Part shown: positions 1-12,424 of the stretch, one piece after another
How positions within the stretch are numbered: the first letter of the stretch is position 1
How the letters are laid out: the number at the start of each line of letters is the position of its first letter
The notes under the pieces: generated by a model
Told to the model about the DNA's origin: nothing
The model's input: only the letters and a program-made list of their open reading frames with translations
The model's database searches: none
Assembly: GCF_020080835.1 (NCBI RefSeq)
Contig: NC_058164.1
Coordinates: 1,674,001 to 1,738,000, forward strand
Direction of reading: 5' to 3'
Source: Cotesia glomerata
Lineage: Eukaryota > Arthropoda > Insecta > Hymenoptera > Braconidae
DNA length: 64,000 nucleotides
Made by a program: the position numbers and the translations under genes

Positions 1-203
1 TCGTTAATAATCACGTTTATATTTAATAAAATAATTTCAATAAAAGCGAATGCTTATATCGTAAATTGAGTAAATAATAATTTCAAAAAAGCAAACTATC
101 CAGTTGTTTATAAACGTCAATACCAAAAGGACAAATAAACAAACTCACTGACCTTATTCAGTGTATAAATAATACATTAATCATCAGTTTTGAATATTGG
201 AAG

Positions 204-344
204 TCAAAATGATTTAACGCGGCTCCTTGATTGTGCCTCCTTTGACGGGCTGCGCGATGGAGTTGGAGTAGAGGTGGGTGTGCCTGGTGCATTTGTAGAT
301 GCACGAGGTGGTCGACTGTGTTTTCGACCAAACCGGAAGAATCG
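204..344 (-). other. In-frame 46-codon extension after the RhoGEF TGA stop
   Basis: Directly after TGA (347-345) the same frame runs 46 codons to a second TGA at 206-204. The extension is basic and rich in Pro, Thr and Ser, with the segment TPTSTPTPSRSPS and ending RVKSF. The stop is TGA followed by C, the leakiest context known for insect stop-codon readthrough. It could equally be 3' UTR that is open by chance. Confidence 0.4.
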
Positions 345-2219
345 TCAGAAAAATATAACTTCCTCTTCAAGTGGTTGCTGTGGCTCAGCACGCTGTTGAT
401 GTGGTTGAGGTGGTAGTGTCGACTGATGTTGCTGCTGCTGTTGTTGTTGTTGCGATTGTTGATGATGGTAGGATTCTACTGATGAGCGTGCAATACGAAC
501 TGAACGATTCGATGAAGATGCTGATGATGATGATGACGATGACAATAATGAATGATTTCCATTATTATGATGGTGATGATGGAGATGATGATGGTTATGA
601 CCTAATTCTGGAGATGAGTAGGCCGAAGTAGTGACCACTGAGGCTGGGCTACAACTCGTCCGTGAGTGACGATCCGGGCTGTTATTGCATCCAGTACTGA
701 CGCTCCTGTATAACACATCGAAGACTAATCTCAATGGAAATAAGCATCGATATCACTTTGATAAAATGTTTTTCGCCCAAAAATAAATAATACCACATGC
801 GCCAAGTCATAGCTGTTTTTCTAATTTATTTATTTATTTATTTTTCACCTTGTACTATTGTTGTTACTGCCGCTGGCAAGCTTAAGTGGTAGTTGTTGCT
901 TAACAGGCGGTAGATTACTTGGTGCTTTCTGTTGATTAGTAGCACTTATTAAATTCAACGGTATCCTTTTAGCATCCGGTAATGACTTGCGTGACTGAAG
1001 AGTGTCACTGGACTGGCTAACGTGAGACACGTGAGTTGCATTTGAACAAACTGTCGGCGTTGTAACAACACCCGAGCGTTCCAATGCTTCGAGTCGTCGA
1101 TACAATTGATCACGTTGATTTGTCACGTCGAGCTGTTCAGCGGCTACTTGTTCTCTAAGTCTCGTTAATTCAGCACGCTCCTCAGACAACTCCTTCCGTT
1201 CTTGCTGAGTGGCTGCCCGGAAGGCTGCCTTTTCACGACTCAACTGATCTTGCAAATTTCTCAGCTCCTCTAATTGACGATTCGGATTTGGCCGGCTGTT
1301 TGATGATTTACCTACTCCACCATCTTTACACGCCGATAATTGAGCTTGGAGGCTATCTATTGTCGTCATTTGATTACTTATTATGCAAAGTAATGTGTAG
1401 ATATAATGGGATAGTCTTATTGCAGCTATTTGCTGATCTTTGTTAATTTCATGAGCGTCACCCTCCTTTTTAATATCACTTTCCTTCACAAAGTCACTTG
1501 TTTTTGGTGGCGTCATTACGGAATGTAGTGTAGCTGAATCTCGCCATGGATATCGTTCCTGAATAAATAAAATAAAAAACTAATTAAAAACTAGCAACCT
1601 TGCAGTCACTATGTGACTGTCGTAACTTGTGAACTATAAATAAATAAAATTTTGATTTGTTAAATAATGACTTTTGTTAAATAGCACTGTAATTTTTTAA
1701 ATATTGACATTTTTAAAGATATAAACTCATCCTGATGTTAAACCCATCAAGAGCTTTCATTTGAGTATACAAAAATATATGAAAAATTGATGTGGGTAAT
1801 CAAATGAAAGCTCTTGATGATTGCAACATCGAAATTAGTTTATATCCTTAAAAATATTAATAGTTAAGGAATGAAATTGTATCTTGTCAAATAATGATAT
1901 TTTAAAAGATATAAGCTCATCCTGATGTTACACTCGTCAAAAACTTTCGTTTGAGTACTCACATGCATTTTGATATATTTTTCATATATACATATATCTT
2001 AAATATATAAATATATGAAAAATTGATGTGGATACTCAAATGAAAGCTCTTGATGATTGTAACATCGAAATGAGCTTATATCCTTAAAAATATCAATAGT
2101 TAAGGTATGAGATTGTATCTTGTCAAATAATTATATTTTAAAAGATATAAACTCATCCCGATGTTACACTCGTCAAGAGCTTTCATTTGAGTACCCACAT
2201 GCATTTTGATATATTTTTG

Positions 2220-2286
<67 letters not shown>

Positions 2287-5200
2287 GTAAATATATGAAA
2301 AATTGATGTGGGTACTCAAATGAAAGGTCTCGATGAGTGTAATATCGGGGTGAGCTTATATCTTCAAAAATGTCAATAGTTCACAAGATACAAGATCATT
2401 CCTTAATTATGTATCTAGAGATAGAGCATTTTTGAATGCAACCTAAATACTTATCATAATAAATTGACTATCGGTGAGAATTATATGAAACCTTGAAAAG
2501 GCACAACGTCAGTTCAAAACCTTTTCAACGATTCCAAATTTACTCATAAAAACCCATTTCATCATATAAATACACTGGCCACAAAATTTCGCTTACTCTC
2601 TTAATAATATAGATAATAAAATTATAGAAAAAAAATTTAAAATAAATTTACTTTATTGTTGTTGTCAAATCCAGCAAAAGTTTCTGCTCGCCGCGGAATA
2701 CAAAGAGCCGGAGGAATATAAGCTTCACTGTGACGTTCACCAGCAGAGCTTAAACTCCGTGATAATGAACCACCACCCGCTCCGTATGATAGAGAGCTTG
2801 CAAGTCGTGTTGCTTCTTGTACAGCTACTACAACCTAAAATAATTTTTAAACCAGTTAATTATTAATAATTAATCAATAAATAATCATCCACAGTGTATA
2901 AGTTTTTTACCTCTTGCCATACTTGCCACGAATCAGAGCCATCACCACGACACAATCGAGTGTAATCGGGTATATTTTCATTCCGCTCGGTTTTATCAGC
3001 TTCATTATCATTCTCATTGCACATATTACCCTCGTATACCAATCTCATCTGTAGAGCCATTTTCTCTTCCAACAAAAGCGCTTGTTCGGTGTCTTTTTTT
3101 CTCAACTCACTTATTATTCGTAGTATATGAGTTTCCTTGGCTTTAGCAATACGTTGTCGTTCATCAATAGACAAAGTAGATGCAGATGATGACCTAGTAC
3201 CAGGAATCTCACCAATAGAGCCTTCATCTAAAGTGTCATTTTCACAGTCCTGTGGACATGCTTCAACAGCAGAACGTATAGCCGATATCCACAAATGTTT
3301 ATCTTTTGGTTTCTGTACTTTTAGCTCAAACATTTCTGGTTCAGAGGGATTGCTACTGATAACATATATACTACGAGACTCTTGGCCAGCCTTTTCACGG
3401 ACCAATAATTTTTGCAGTGATACAACTCCAGCTTTATTATCAGGTACAAAGAAAGCGTACTTTTGATCTCGTGTTTCAGCTAAAAATAATAATACATCAG
3501 ACAAGACGACTACAGTTACTGGTACCATTTTTCCACGACCTTGCATAAGGTATGCAGTACCCTCGAATTTTAAAACACGATTAAATGCCATTAAATCGGA
3601 TTTCTTAAATTTAACACCACGATGATGAGCAAATGATTTAGCATCAATACGATTATATATTTCTAATTTTCTATCTTCACGTTCTTTATCAGCAACACAA
3701 GTGTCAACGTCACCCAGTATTTGTTTAACAAGATTTAATGCCTGACGTAAATTTTCTTTTTCCTCATTAACTGTACCCGTTTTAATCAACGGCTCAACGA
3801 GCAATGGATACTTTGTCAAACGTTGCGTTACAAATAAAATACATTCAGGTATGCCTTTTTTCTTCAACAAAGGATTAGTCTGACATAGTTTAACAAACCG
3901 TGCAAATCTAGCGTCCATGCGTAAATAATACTTGTATGTATCAACAGCATCACGATGACGGCTACAAAATTCACCGTAAGCACTTGTCATACGTGCTGAA
4001 TTATCATCTGAAAATTGTTCAACAAGTATGTCAGCTATTGTCGGTACTACTGGATTAGCGCTTTGGCGTTTTCGTAATTTTAATAAAAAACGCAAGTGGA
4101 TGTCTATTAAATCACGTAACCGTGGAAACATTCGTTCAAGATCTGGTGCACCCAAACGGAAATGCCGCCTTAATCCTTCAACAAATATTCTATCCATTGC
4201 TAGTAATACAAGACAGTGATGCTTTTCTGTAAGGACAAATTCATAAATATGCTCTTGACGCTTAACTTCACGATCATTATTGTCAACAAGTCTCAATGCT
4301 TCGCTACGTCCAATTGCTGCGCTCCAAGAATCTGGTTCATCTCCTCCCAGTTTTAACTCTGGATCCAGTCCTTCTATATCGCTGATTGTAAGTAAGTGGA
4401 CGTCATCACCAAAGTCAAACTCTTCCCACCCGCTGTATAAATAAAATAAATCATTTTAATCGATGCTTTTTAAAGTTCAAGTTTATAAATTCATATTGAA
4501 AAAAAAAAAAAAAAAAATATGTATGTGTATTTATATATAAAAATATATTTTTTAACTGACCTAACAATATCTCGATGTCCAGTATCGCCGTCTTTTTCCT
4601 CGCTGATTATTTGACTGTAAAAAATTCTCTTAGCATGAGTCAGTGCATTATAAAGTCCTTCCGATAGATTAAACTAATCGGTTGGATAGGCAAAAAGATG
4701 ATCGATTGTTGCCTTCTCCTAACGTTAGCGTAATCATTTAAGCATAGGTATTACAAATAAAATAAAATAAATAATAAATAAATAAATAACAATTAATAGT
4801 TTAACAGAGTGCACTGTATCAAACTTTTAGTGATAAAGTTTCAGTAAAAATTTTTAAATCAATTTTTATGTTATTGAAAAAGTTATACTTCTGATTGGGT
4901 AAACAAGGTCTATTTACATATCGTAAAAATTTTATTATTTCTATGCTTTCCATAGAGAAGGTTTTTTTTTTTTTTTTTTTTTTAATAGAAAACAAAAATA
5001 AGACACAAGGCACAAATATAATTATTTTTTAATTTTTTGTACTCTATTAATAATTAAGATAATTTTTTTTTCTTTTTCCATAGGAATGTATGCTTACCAA
5101 CTATGGAATAAATTACAATATTTGATACAACAATTCAAATGATAAAGAAAATAACGATCAGTAATAAATGAAAGGTACATTTAAATAAATTAAAAATAAA

Positions 5201-8200
5201 TAAATAAAATAAATACAAGCAGGCAAGTTTTAAAAGCTCAGGCAAGCAGAAAATGTAATTAAATATTTCGCAATATGTGCCGGTCATTCGGTATTTATAA
5301 TAAATAGTAAGTAGTAAATACGGGCGAGTGGTATGTGTGCGAAAAATAAAAAACAGCTTGCGTCACGTTATAATTTTTTTTTTTTTCCTAAAGACAAAAT
5401 ACGTATAAATATAATACGTAGGATACATGTGTATCCAATAATACGGATTAAATATATATATATAAATAGGTAACGATTATGTATTATACATAATACAATA
5501 ACAGTATAAACGATTCGATAAGGAAGAGTGAGACACATTGTGAGATGATATCTGTGGGTCGACTTACTTGACTCCAAGCTTGGTGGCAACACGCCGCCAA
5601 GGGCTGTAGCTTGTCACTGTTTTCTTGGTGCTAATTTCCCTTTTATCGTTGTTATCAGTGACCATACGGTATTCGTTGTGGTAGAGCACGAGAGGAAATG
5701 CACGGAGGAAGGAAAAAGCACACATTGCATTAGCGCAACCTTATGTTTTTTAATATCCGCGACAATACCTTATTTTGATTTCATTATTTATATTTTTTTT
5801 AAATCAATTTTTCCCTTTATTATTTTTACCTTCACTCCTTGCATTATCTTGCCATTTACTCACAATTTATTCTATCTATTTATTTATTTTAATTTATTTT
5901 TATTATTTTATTGACTAGCATTACCAATTAGCATTTAGTTGTTGTTATTATTGTTATTATGATTATAAAAATTATTATTATAAAATATTATTGTATCTTA
6001 GCTAAAAAATAATTAATTACGCGATTGTAAAGCACTATTGACCGGGCTACAACGCTGCTACTTTAATACAACGATCAGTAAATTAATTAATAAAAATTCT
6101 GCCGCTCTATTTATCTCTTGCAATAATTATAAAATTAATTTTAAATAAGCTCCTGAGCCAATTTGAATCTTCAAGTTGATAATTATTGTTGTTGTTTTTA
6201 TAGAAAATATGGATAATTATCAGCTATGATGTATATTTAATAAAAACTTGTAGATTCAATTTGCCTGTGCATCGGCAGCGTGCGAAACTTGGACCATAAA
6301 CACGTAAATTCGATGCAATAATCGAATTTTAATTTAAATAATATTATTAATAACTTACTTAGTGGAACCAGATGAGCTTGTCGGCGGTAGAGAAGCCGTT
6401 GAACCGCGTTTAACGTGTCCTACACTCGTAGCTATTGAAACATTTGATATTGATTTAATAGCACCTTTAGTACTCTTTGTCTTTGAACATTCTGTTGACA
6501 CTTGATCGCGACATGATTGATTTTGATGTACTGATGTTCCGCAAACTTTAATTATGCAGAAATAAAAATAAGTAAATATTAATATGTACACAGAAAGAAC
6601 AAGATGACACTGGATATCATCCCAGATTATACTGAGTGAAAAAAAATTTCAGATAGTAGCTAGTATAATCTAGATTACGATGAGTATAATCCAGATTACA
6701 ATGAGTATAATCTAGATATCATGCAGTATAATCTGGATTTTTTTTAGCTATATTCTGAAATTTTTTTTCACCACAGATATCACTGAGTATAATCTGAGAT
6801 GATATCCAGTGTCATCTTGTTCTTTCCGTGTACATAAAAAAATGATAATAATATTTTATAGTTTATATTGAGTAAATTGCTACTTATACTTACTTTCACA
6901 CTGTAAAATAGATTTATTGCTGAGTTGTTTCATGCAAATATCGCAAACAACAGTTCCCTGAGTCCCAGCAGTCATTGTTATCCAATGATGGGACTGCGGA
7001 CTAGGTTTCTTCCCACTTTTGTCCTTAAAAAAAAAAGTAAAATACCCAATTAGTATTATTATAGAATAAAATTAAAAAATAAAATAAATTAATTAAGAAA
7101 TACCAACTTTTTTTTTACGGAAAAATAATGAACCTCTCTTCCTACGTGTTTTTTCCGAATGCTGATCGTCATAAGCTGTACCACTGTAATAATTACAGAT
7201 GAATTATTAATTTAAAATAAATATTAAACAATTAAAATAATAACAATAAAAATAATAATAAACAAAAAGCAAAAGCATAGCTCGACAAGCTATTTGTGAT
7301 AATGATTAATGATTAAAATTAAATAATGCAGTGATAAAAATTAATACACTCAGATATACACGACTTAGTTTAAGTACTAACCATAACCCTTTAAAGTAAT
7401 GTGATTGATTATAATTATAATCATTAGAATTTGATAAATATTAAAATTGTACTTGTGTTAAATAGAAGATAGTTTAGTTTTTAAAACTATTTTATAATAC
7501 ATATACATCTAATTACTCACTCAGTCATAAGCTCGTCGAGAGAAACTTGAACATTAGCGGAATCTTCACGTATTAAATCTTCATGGAATGGGTGATGATG
7601 ACTATGGGCTGTATGAAGGTCCTCAGTCTCAGTCTCACTTCCACTACCTTTCTCATTTCTTTCAAGTCGTCTGCTGTCATGCATGATCATAGCAAATGAT
7701 ATACAGTGCAACACACACTAAACTAATTAACTATTGTGTTTCTCTAAATCGCGATCGTGTCTAATTTTTATCATTTATCTCAGTATAAATATCAATTCAT
7801 TACGTACTTTAGAAATAGAAACAAATACACCAAATTTATATAGATATTTTATAAATACAAAGTGTATTGAGAAAAAATTGATAAAATATTTTGATACTCT
7901 ATTCTATTAATTTATTTATTTTATTTATATAAACAATTGATAGATAATTTACTGGCATGCTTAATGTGCGACAAATAAATATGTGATCCAAGCACTCATG
8001 AATCGAGCAAAAGATTCAGTCTTATATTTAAAGAAAGAAGAAAGAAAATTTGAAAGTGATTGCATATTATTTTAGCTAGCTAAATATATGTATAATAATA
8101 TATAAAAATTTTGCTGTTTTATGGTATAAAATATCGACAATTAGAAATAACTTACGCGGCTAAAGAGGGGGTTGCGCGTGAACCTGACTCAGCAAGTAAA

Positions 8201-9456
8201 GTTTGTCCAGGTGGGGTGATGATTGATGGTGTGGAAATTGATTTTTGAAGGGGTAAACGTGATCCTGTAACCCCTGGTAGCAAGTTTGATGTTTCCGTCG
8301 ACCTTTGATTGCCACCTCTTTTAACCGCTAGCTTCTGTAAATCAATCTGCATCCAAGAGATTCACACGTTAAATGTAAGATTCATTAATCTGTGATTAAT
8401 TACATTATCCCGAGAAAAATATATTTTAAAAATGTGGTGTAATTAATTTTTACCTGAACAAGGTCAGCCTCATTGAGAGAGTGGGTACTTGTTTGAGATC
8501 TACACGATCTATTAGTAACTCCTGCACAAGGGGAACGTGATTTACCGTCCGATTCAAGGTCTATTTCGCTATCTAGACTACTCAAACTGATACTGCGTTG
8601 TCTCTGAAAATATCATTTTTTTCTTTTTACACCAAATCATCAGATAAATTAATCAAATAAATAACTGCATTAAATAACATAATATAATTTCATATCCAAT
8701 ATTAAGAAAAAAAAAATTATATACCATATTTTGTGCTTGTAAATGGTTTTGAATTTGACACCGATGACGGTGTCGAGTTTCCTCAAGATCAGTCCAACTG
8801 CGACGTCGATCTACGCCCAGCATTGAAGGTGGTAATTGTCCAGAATTTGGAAAATGTGTTGGAGAACTGTTGGTAGAACAATTGGCAAGATCAGGATCTG
8901 AACCAGGACCAGGACCACCACGATCACCAGTACGTCCTTTTGCGGCTGCTAAGCTCAAAGGACAAAGTGATGGACATGATGCACTTAGTCGCTGTGATGG
9001 TTCATTCTGTAGTAAACGATTCCCGAAGCCTAAGGTGCATAATGTCAAATCACGCATTCGCTGAATACTGTTGTGAATTTCGTGAAGCTGTTGGAGATTA
9101 TCTTCTGCAAAAAATAAAAAATAACAAGCTCTTATTGGTTCAATACTAAAAATCCTGATGTCCATTAGGAATAGAAGTTAATTTATTCTCCGGTAATATC
9201 TTTGACCAAATAATGCAACATCACTAATTTAATTTATATTGGCCAAGTTTCAAATCTTAATAGATTTTTAAAACGAATATTTTCAGTTCTCTAACAATAC
9301 TTTTTTATTTTTTTTTTATTTTTTCTGTTTCTTTTTTTTAGTAGATTTCATAGAAATCTAACTATTGCAATGGTCCTCATGACGGAACTTTTGAAAAATT
9401 TGGCTATACTCCGACTTAATTCGATGAGCTGAGTCAGAAAATACATATGGTTCAAA

Positions 9457-9497
<41 letters not shown>

Positions 9498-12025
9498 CAA
9501 TAATATATATATATATATATCAGATATAACGCGGCTTGTCACGACGATAGTGTCGCCAATTTACAACGGATCTTCACCAAACTCAACATACTTTTTCTAC
9601 AGATAAATACCGAAGTCAAGTTCAAAGATGAGCTTAATCGGTCAAGTAATTTAGAAATGTCAGGATTTTAAAAATTTCAAAATCTTAGAAATTCATATTT
9701 CTTTACTTTCTTACTCGAATAACTTTTGAATGGGATAACTTATTAAATCTCTGTAAATTGCATCTAAAAGCTCATTCAATAAGCTACAATTTGAGTACCG
9801 TATCATATGTGTTGTCTCAAAATTAGGTCCTATTTCACTATGCCAATTATGAAATTTGCTGTTGCACTGGTTTTTTTTTATTTTTGTATAAAATCCTGGT
9901 AGTTTTTTTTTTCTATTCATTATGAAATCTACTTTCATTTCAGCTGCCAAATGGACTTTTTTTCTTTTTCAGTACATTAAAATATTATTTTTATTTCCAA
10001 TTTTGTTTTCTACAAATATGTAATAAGATATTATAAAAGGACGTTAAATTTATACTCTAATGACCCTGTTATTGGCCATTGCTGTTGGGTCTTTATGTAA
10101 AGAAATAAATAAATGAATAAACAATACCAAATAATTGATATCGAAATTGAAGATTACCTAAGACAGGATAATGTTTAGCTAATCCCGGAGAGTGAGGAGT
10201 AACGCTGATAATCGGAACTAGTGGATTCTGTTGGTTACGAATATTAACTTCAAGCGTCGGAGGATCTGAATGACGCTGATCTTCACCGCTCTCAGACATT
10301 ATGATATCCGGATTATCTTTGGTATATTCAGCGTTAGTATGGTTGTCGTCATCAAGATTCAACGACGCCAGTTCACCATTCACTACAGACACATGGTGAT
10401 TACAGTCATTGATTTCCGAACCTAAGTAATCCGTAATCACATCTTCGTCACTATCTTCTCCGCTATTGGGGCATTCATCTGTAAAGTAAAATCACATTAA
10501 ATTACACTTACTTATTTATAATAAGTGAAAATAAAAATTGAATAACTTGATAAAAATAAAAAATCTAAATTCCTATCCGTTTATTTTTATTTATAAAGTA
10601 ACATCAGTACAGTGCTTGACATTGGTACAGGTAATTGAATAGATGGAATTTATCAAGATATGAGAAAACCGATACGGCATATCCATTTTCCATGTATAAG
10701 TATAAAGTACACACTTGTACTTGGTTTATAGAGAGCGAATAAACTCGTACTCAAACTAGTAGACATCTATCTCGAGATATTTCCCATTAGTAACCGCAAA
10801 AGATGTTCAATAGAAACCAGGTCACTATTTACACCTATGTATTTATACATATATATATTAACTATTATTTAAATCGTCATCGATATTTCGGACTTGTATT
10901 TTAACGCCATAGTACAATAATACTCCGCTGAAATCATGGTCAAGAGTTATCAAGCCACTGAATGAAAACGTCAAATAATTCTTAACTCACAGATTTAATA
11001 ATAATAATAATATTAATAATGTATTCAATTGTTTTAATTCAATAGGCCATTATTAACCATTATCACCACCTACATCTCTATTTAACAATCCACATAAATT
11101 TTATTTCTATTTTTGTATGTATTTTATTATAATATTAAAACTATTGATCTCGCTCTTGAAACATTTTTAGTATTAAAGTAGCACAGCTGATACAAAATAC
11201 GTCCGATGAGTTTTACGTCACAATACGTATTTTTTTTTATCTCTTTTTTTTTTCAAGTAAGTATGTCGTTTAATTTTAGTCGATAATTAAATTTTAATTA
11301 CCGTTAGCATTTAACAGTATTGATAAACATTAATTTAAATTGACAGCAGTCAAAAAGATGGGTAAATAAATAAAAGAGTAATTACAGATAAAAAAAAAAA
11401 AAAAAAAAAAAAAAAAGTGAACAAACAAAGTGAAAAAAAGTAATTAAAAAATGTTCTGGCCTTTATCAAAGAGTAAAACGCGGTGCTGCATCCACTACAA
11501 AAAGCCTCGAGGACGAATTGATCGCGACCTCGCGCTCGCACAACTCCCAGTGCTCTCTATTCTGTCCTCTCAGTATATTCTACTACTATACTACCCTGCT
11601 ATGTTGTTGGCACAAGAGTCAACCATCCAGGCCATCCCCAACCAACCAACCCCTTGGATAAAACAAAATCACAAAAGTCGTGCTGCTTCTCCCACTCCAT
11701 ATAAATATATAAATATATATACATATACATGTGTAGATATATAGCGATATATATGGCATCCCACTGGTACTTATCGTTAAATCTTTTTGTGGATAGAGCT
11801 TTATTTTTATCCTACATTTTCACGGATTCTTTTCAACTTTACGAAGCATCACAAATTCATTTAAATATCAATACAAATAAATAATACACATGAATAATTT
11901 ACCTGTACAAGCGAAAAACAAAAACAAAATAATAATAAAAATAATGATAATGATAATGATAAAATAAAACAAATAAAAAAATTACCTGATGAAAATGGAG
12001 CGAGTCCTTCCTGACGTTTTTCCAT
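204..12025 (-). CDS. cyst: Rho guanine-nucleotide exchange factor (C1-DH-PH, p114RhoGEF/AKAP13 family)
   Basis: Activates Rho GTPases by GDP release; insect members act on junctional actomyosin (family knowledge). I join coding exons 12025-11986, 10478-10158, 9104-8725, 8603-8454, 8346-8156, 7673-7521, 7183-7108, 7023-6894, 6545-6359, 4614-4561, 4432-2911, 2834-2652, 1558-849 and 705-345. All phases agree and give 1485 residues. An atypical C1 zinc finger (about residues 449-500) spans two exons, with CDIC, CEIC, a following His and two Cys. The DH domain (about 621-815) opens with KRQEHIYEF. A PH domain (about 845-960) follows, then a coiled coil, a second coiled coil near 1240-1300, and a His-, Ser- and Gln-rich tail. 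The start at 12025 is preceded by an in-frame ATG at 12067. The main stop is TGA at 347-345; the feature extends to 204 to include a possible readthrough tail. Reading the AG|GT at 849 as coding would instead end the protein at 845. The symbol is my best family guess; the domain call is firm. Confidence 0.85.
1591..2613 (-). mobile_element. Non-autonomous Helitron-like element, copy A (3 palindromic units)
   Basis: On the minus strand it starts A|TCTATATTATTAAGAG at 2613 and ends with hairpin GCAGTCAC/GTGACTGC-like arms followed by TTGCTAG|T at 1591. Three tandem units of about 200-250 bases each fold on themselves. The third has a long (TA)n run near 2222-2282 exactly at its centre. It fills most of the 1559-2651 intron of the RhoGEF. 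No transposase is encoded. Confidence 0.8.
4615..5567. other. RhoGEF intron sequence between the 54-base exon and the alternative first exon
   Basis: AT-rich, with a T17-like tract near 4962-4983, (TAAA) and (TA) runs and no coding signal. It would be intronic for both isoforms. Confidence 0.6.
5568..5665 (-). CDS. Alternative first coding exon of the RhoGEF
   Basis: An ATG at 5665 opens 32 codons (starting MVTDNNDKREIST) that end at a good donor, AA|GTAAGT, at 5568. The preceding regular exon (6545-6359) also ends in AA|GTAAGT, so both leave the same phase and can splice to 4614-4561. This fits an internal promoter making a shorter protein that keeps the DH-PH core but lacks the C1 domain. 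The reading frame stays open a little upstream of the ATG. The exon is inferred from sequence only. Confidence 0.55.
5666..6358. promoter_or_regulatory. Possible internal promoter region of the RhoGEF
   Basis: This stretch lies immediately upstream (minus strand) of the alternative first exon. It is AT-rich with no open frame supported by splice sites. An internal start site here is inferred only from the position of that exon; I see no clear core promoter motif. Confidence 0.25.
6586..6833. mobile_element. Short terminal-inverted-repeat element (MITE) in a RhoGEF intron
   Basis: The left end CACAGAAAGAACAAGATGAC and the right end GTCATCTTGTTCTTTCCGTG are inverted copies extending over about 36 bases, flanked by TA on each side. 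The interior holds four or five short copies of AGTATAATCT(A/G)GATT. It sits between the two exons that encode the C1 zinc finger. Confidence 0.7.
7674..8155. other. RhoGEF intron without recognisable content
   Basis: AT-rich intron between exons 8346-8156 and 7673-7521. The acceptor side lacks a good pyrimidine tract. The region also carries an in-frame ATG upstream of the exon, so a further alternative start cannot be excluded. Confidence 0.4.
9105..10157. repeat. RhoGEF intron with a (TA)n tract and degenerate repeat DNA
   Basis: A dinucleotide TA run lies at about 9461-9496, with a second TA run near 9505-9520. The stretch 9530-9960 is of mixed composition and looks like an old interspersed repeat, but I cannot assign it. 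No exon is supported. Confidence 0.45.
10479..11985. other. First RhoGEF intron
   Basis: AT-rich, with an A26-like tract at about 11391-11416. A relatively GC-rich patch at 11465-11570 could be an alternative promoter or non-coding exon, but nothing in the sequence decides this. Confidence 0.4.
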
Positions 12026-12280
12026 ATTATACCATAAAATTAATATGATTTTACTTAAAAACTCCAATTTTCACCAACTGAAAACACGTTAAATTGATTT
12101 TATAATTAAATAGTAAAAAGTAAATAAAAATAAATAAATATAAAATAGTAAGACACAAGATAGCCGTCACGGTGATGAATTATTGAAGATAATTGAGAAA
12201 TCGTTGTAAAAAAAATTCCAACATGCGTGTCAATAAATTTATATTGTTATACGGTGTGAAAGTATAACGATTATAGTAGC

Positions 12281-12424
12281 TAAGGTAAAAGCCCCAATAG
12301 ATGATCACGTACCAGTATATGATCACTCCATGTATTTGTATATCTATATTCACAAATATAGGTATACAAATACATGGAGTGATCATATACTGGTACATGA
12401 TCATATATTGGGGCTTTTACCTTA
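12281..12424. mobile_element. Near-perfect palindromic foldback element
   Basis: The ends are TAAGGTAAAAGCCCCAATA and its inverse, and the two arms (about 65 bases each) match almost base for base around a short centre at about 12345-12358. Such high arm identity indicates a recent insertion. The ends resemble those of the inner element at 37434-37661. It lies just upstream of the RhoGEF start. Confidence 0.75.

Noticed and set aside
371..631. Plus-strand open frame of 86 codons
   Set aside because: It is the antisense of the His/Ser/Gln-repeat exon of the RhoGEF; the open frame is a by-product of the trinucleotide repeats.
845..850. TGA at 845 as the RhoGEF stop
   Set aside because: The AG|GT at 849 splices in phase to 705-345, whose frame has clear low-complexity protein character. 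The shorter end remains possible as an isoform.
9348..9542. Minus-strand frame with repeated Ile-Tyr
   Set aside because: It is a translation of a TA microsatellite.
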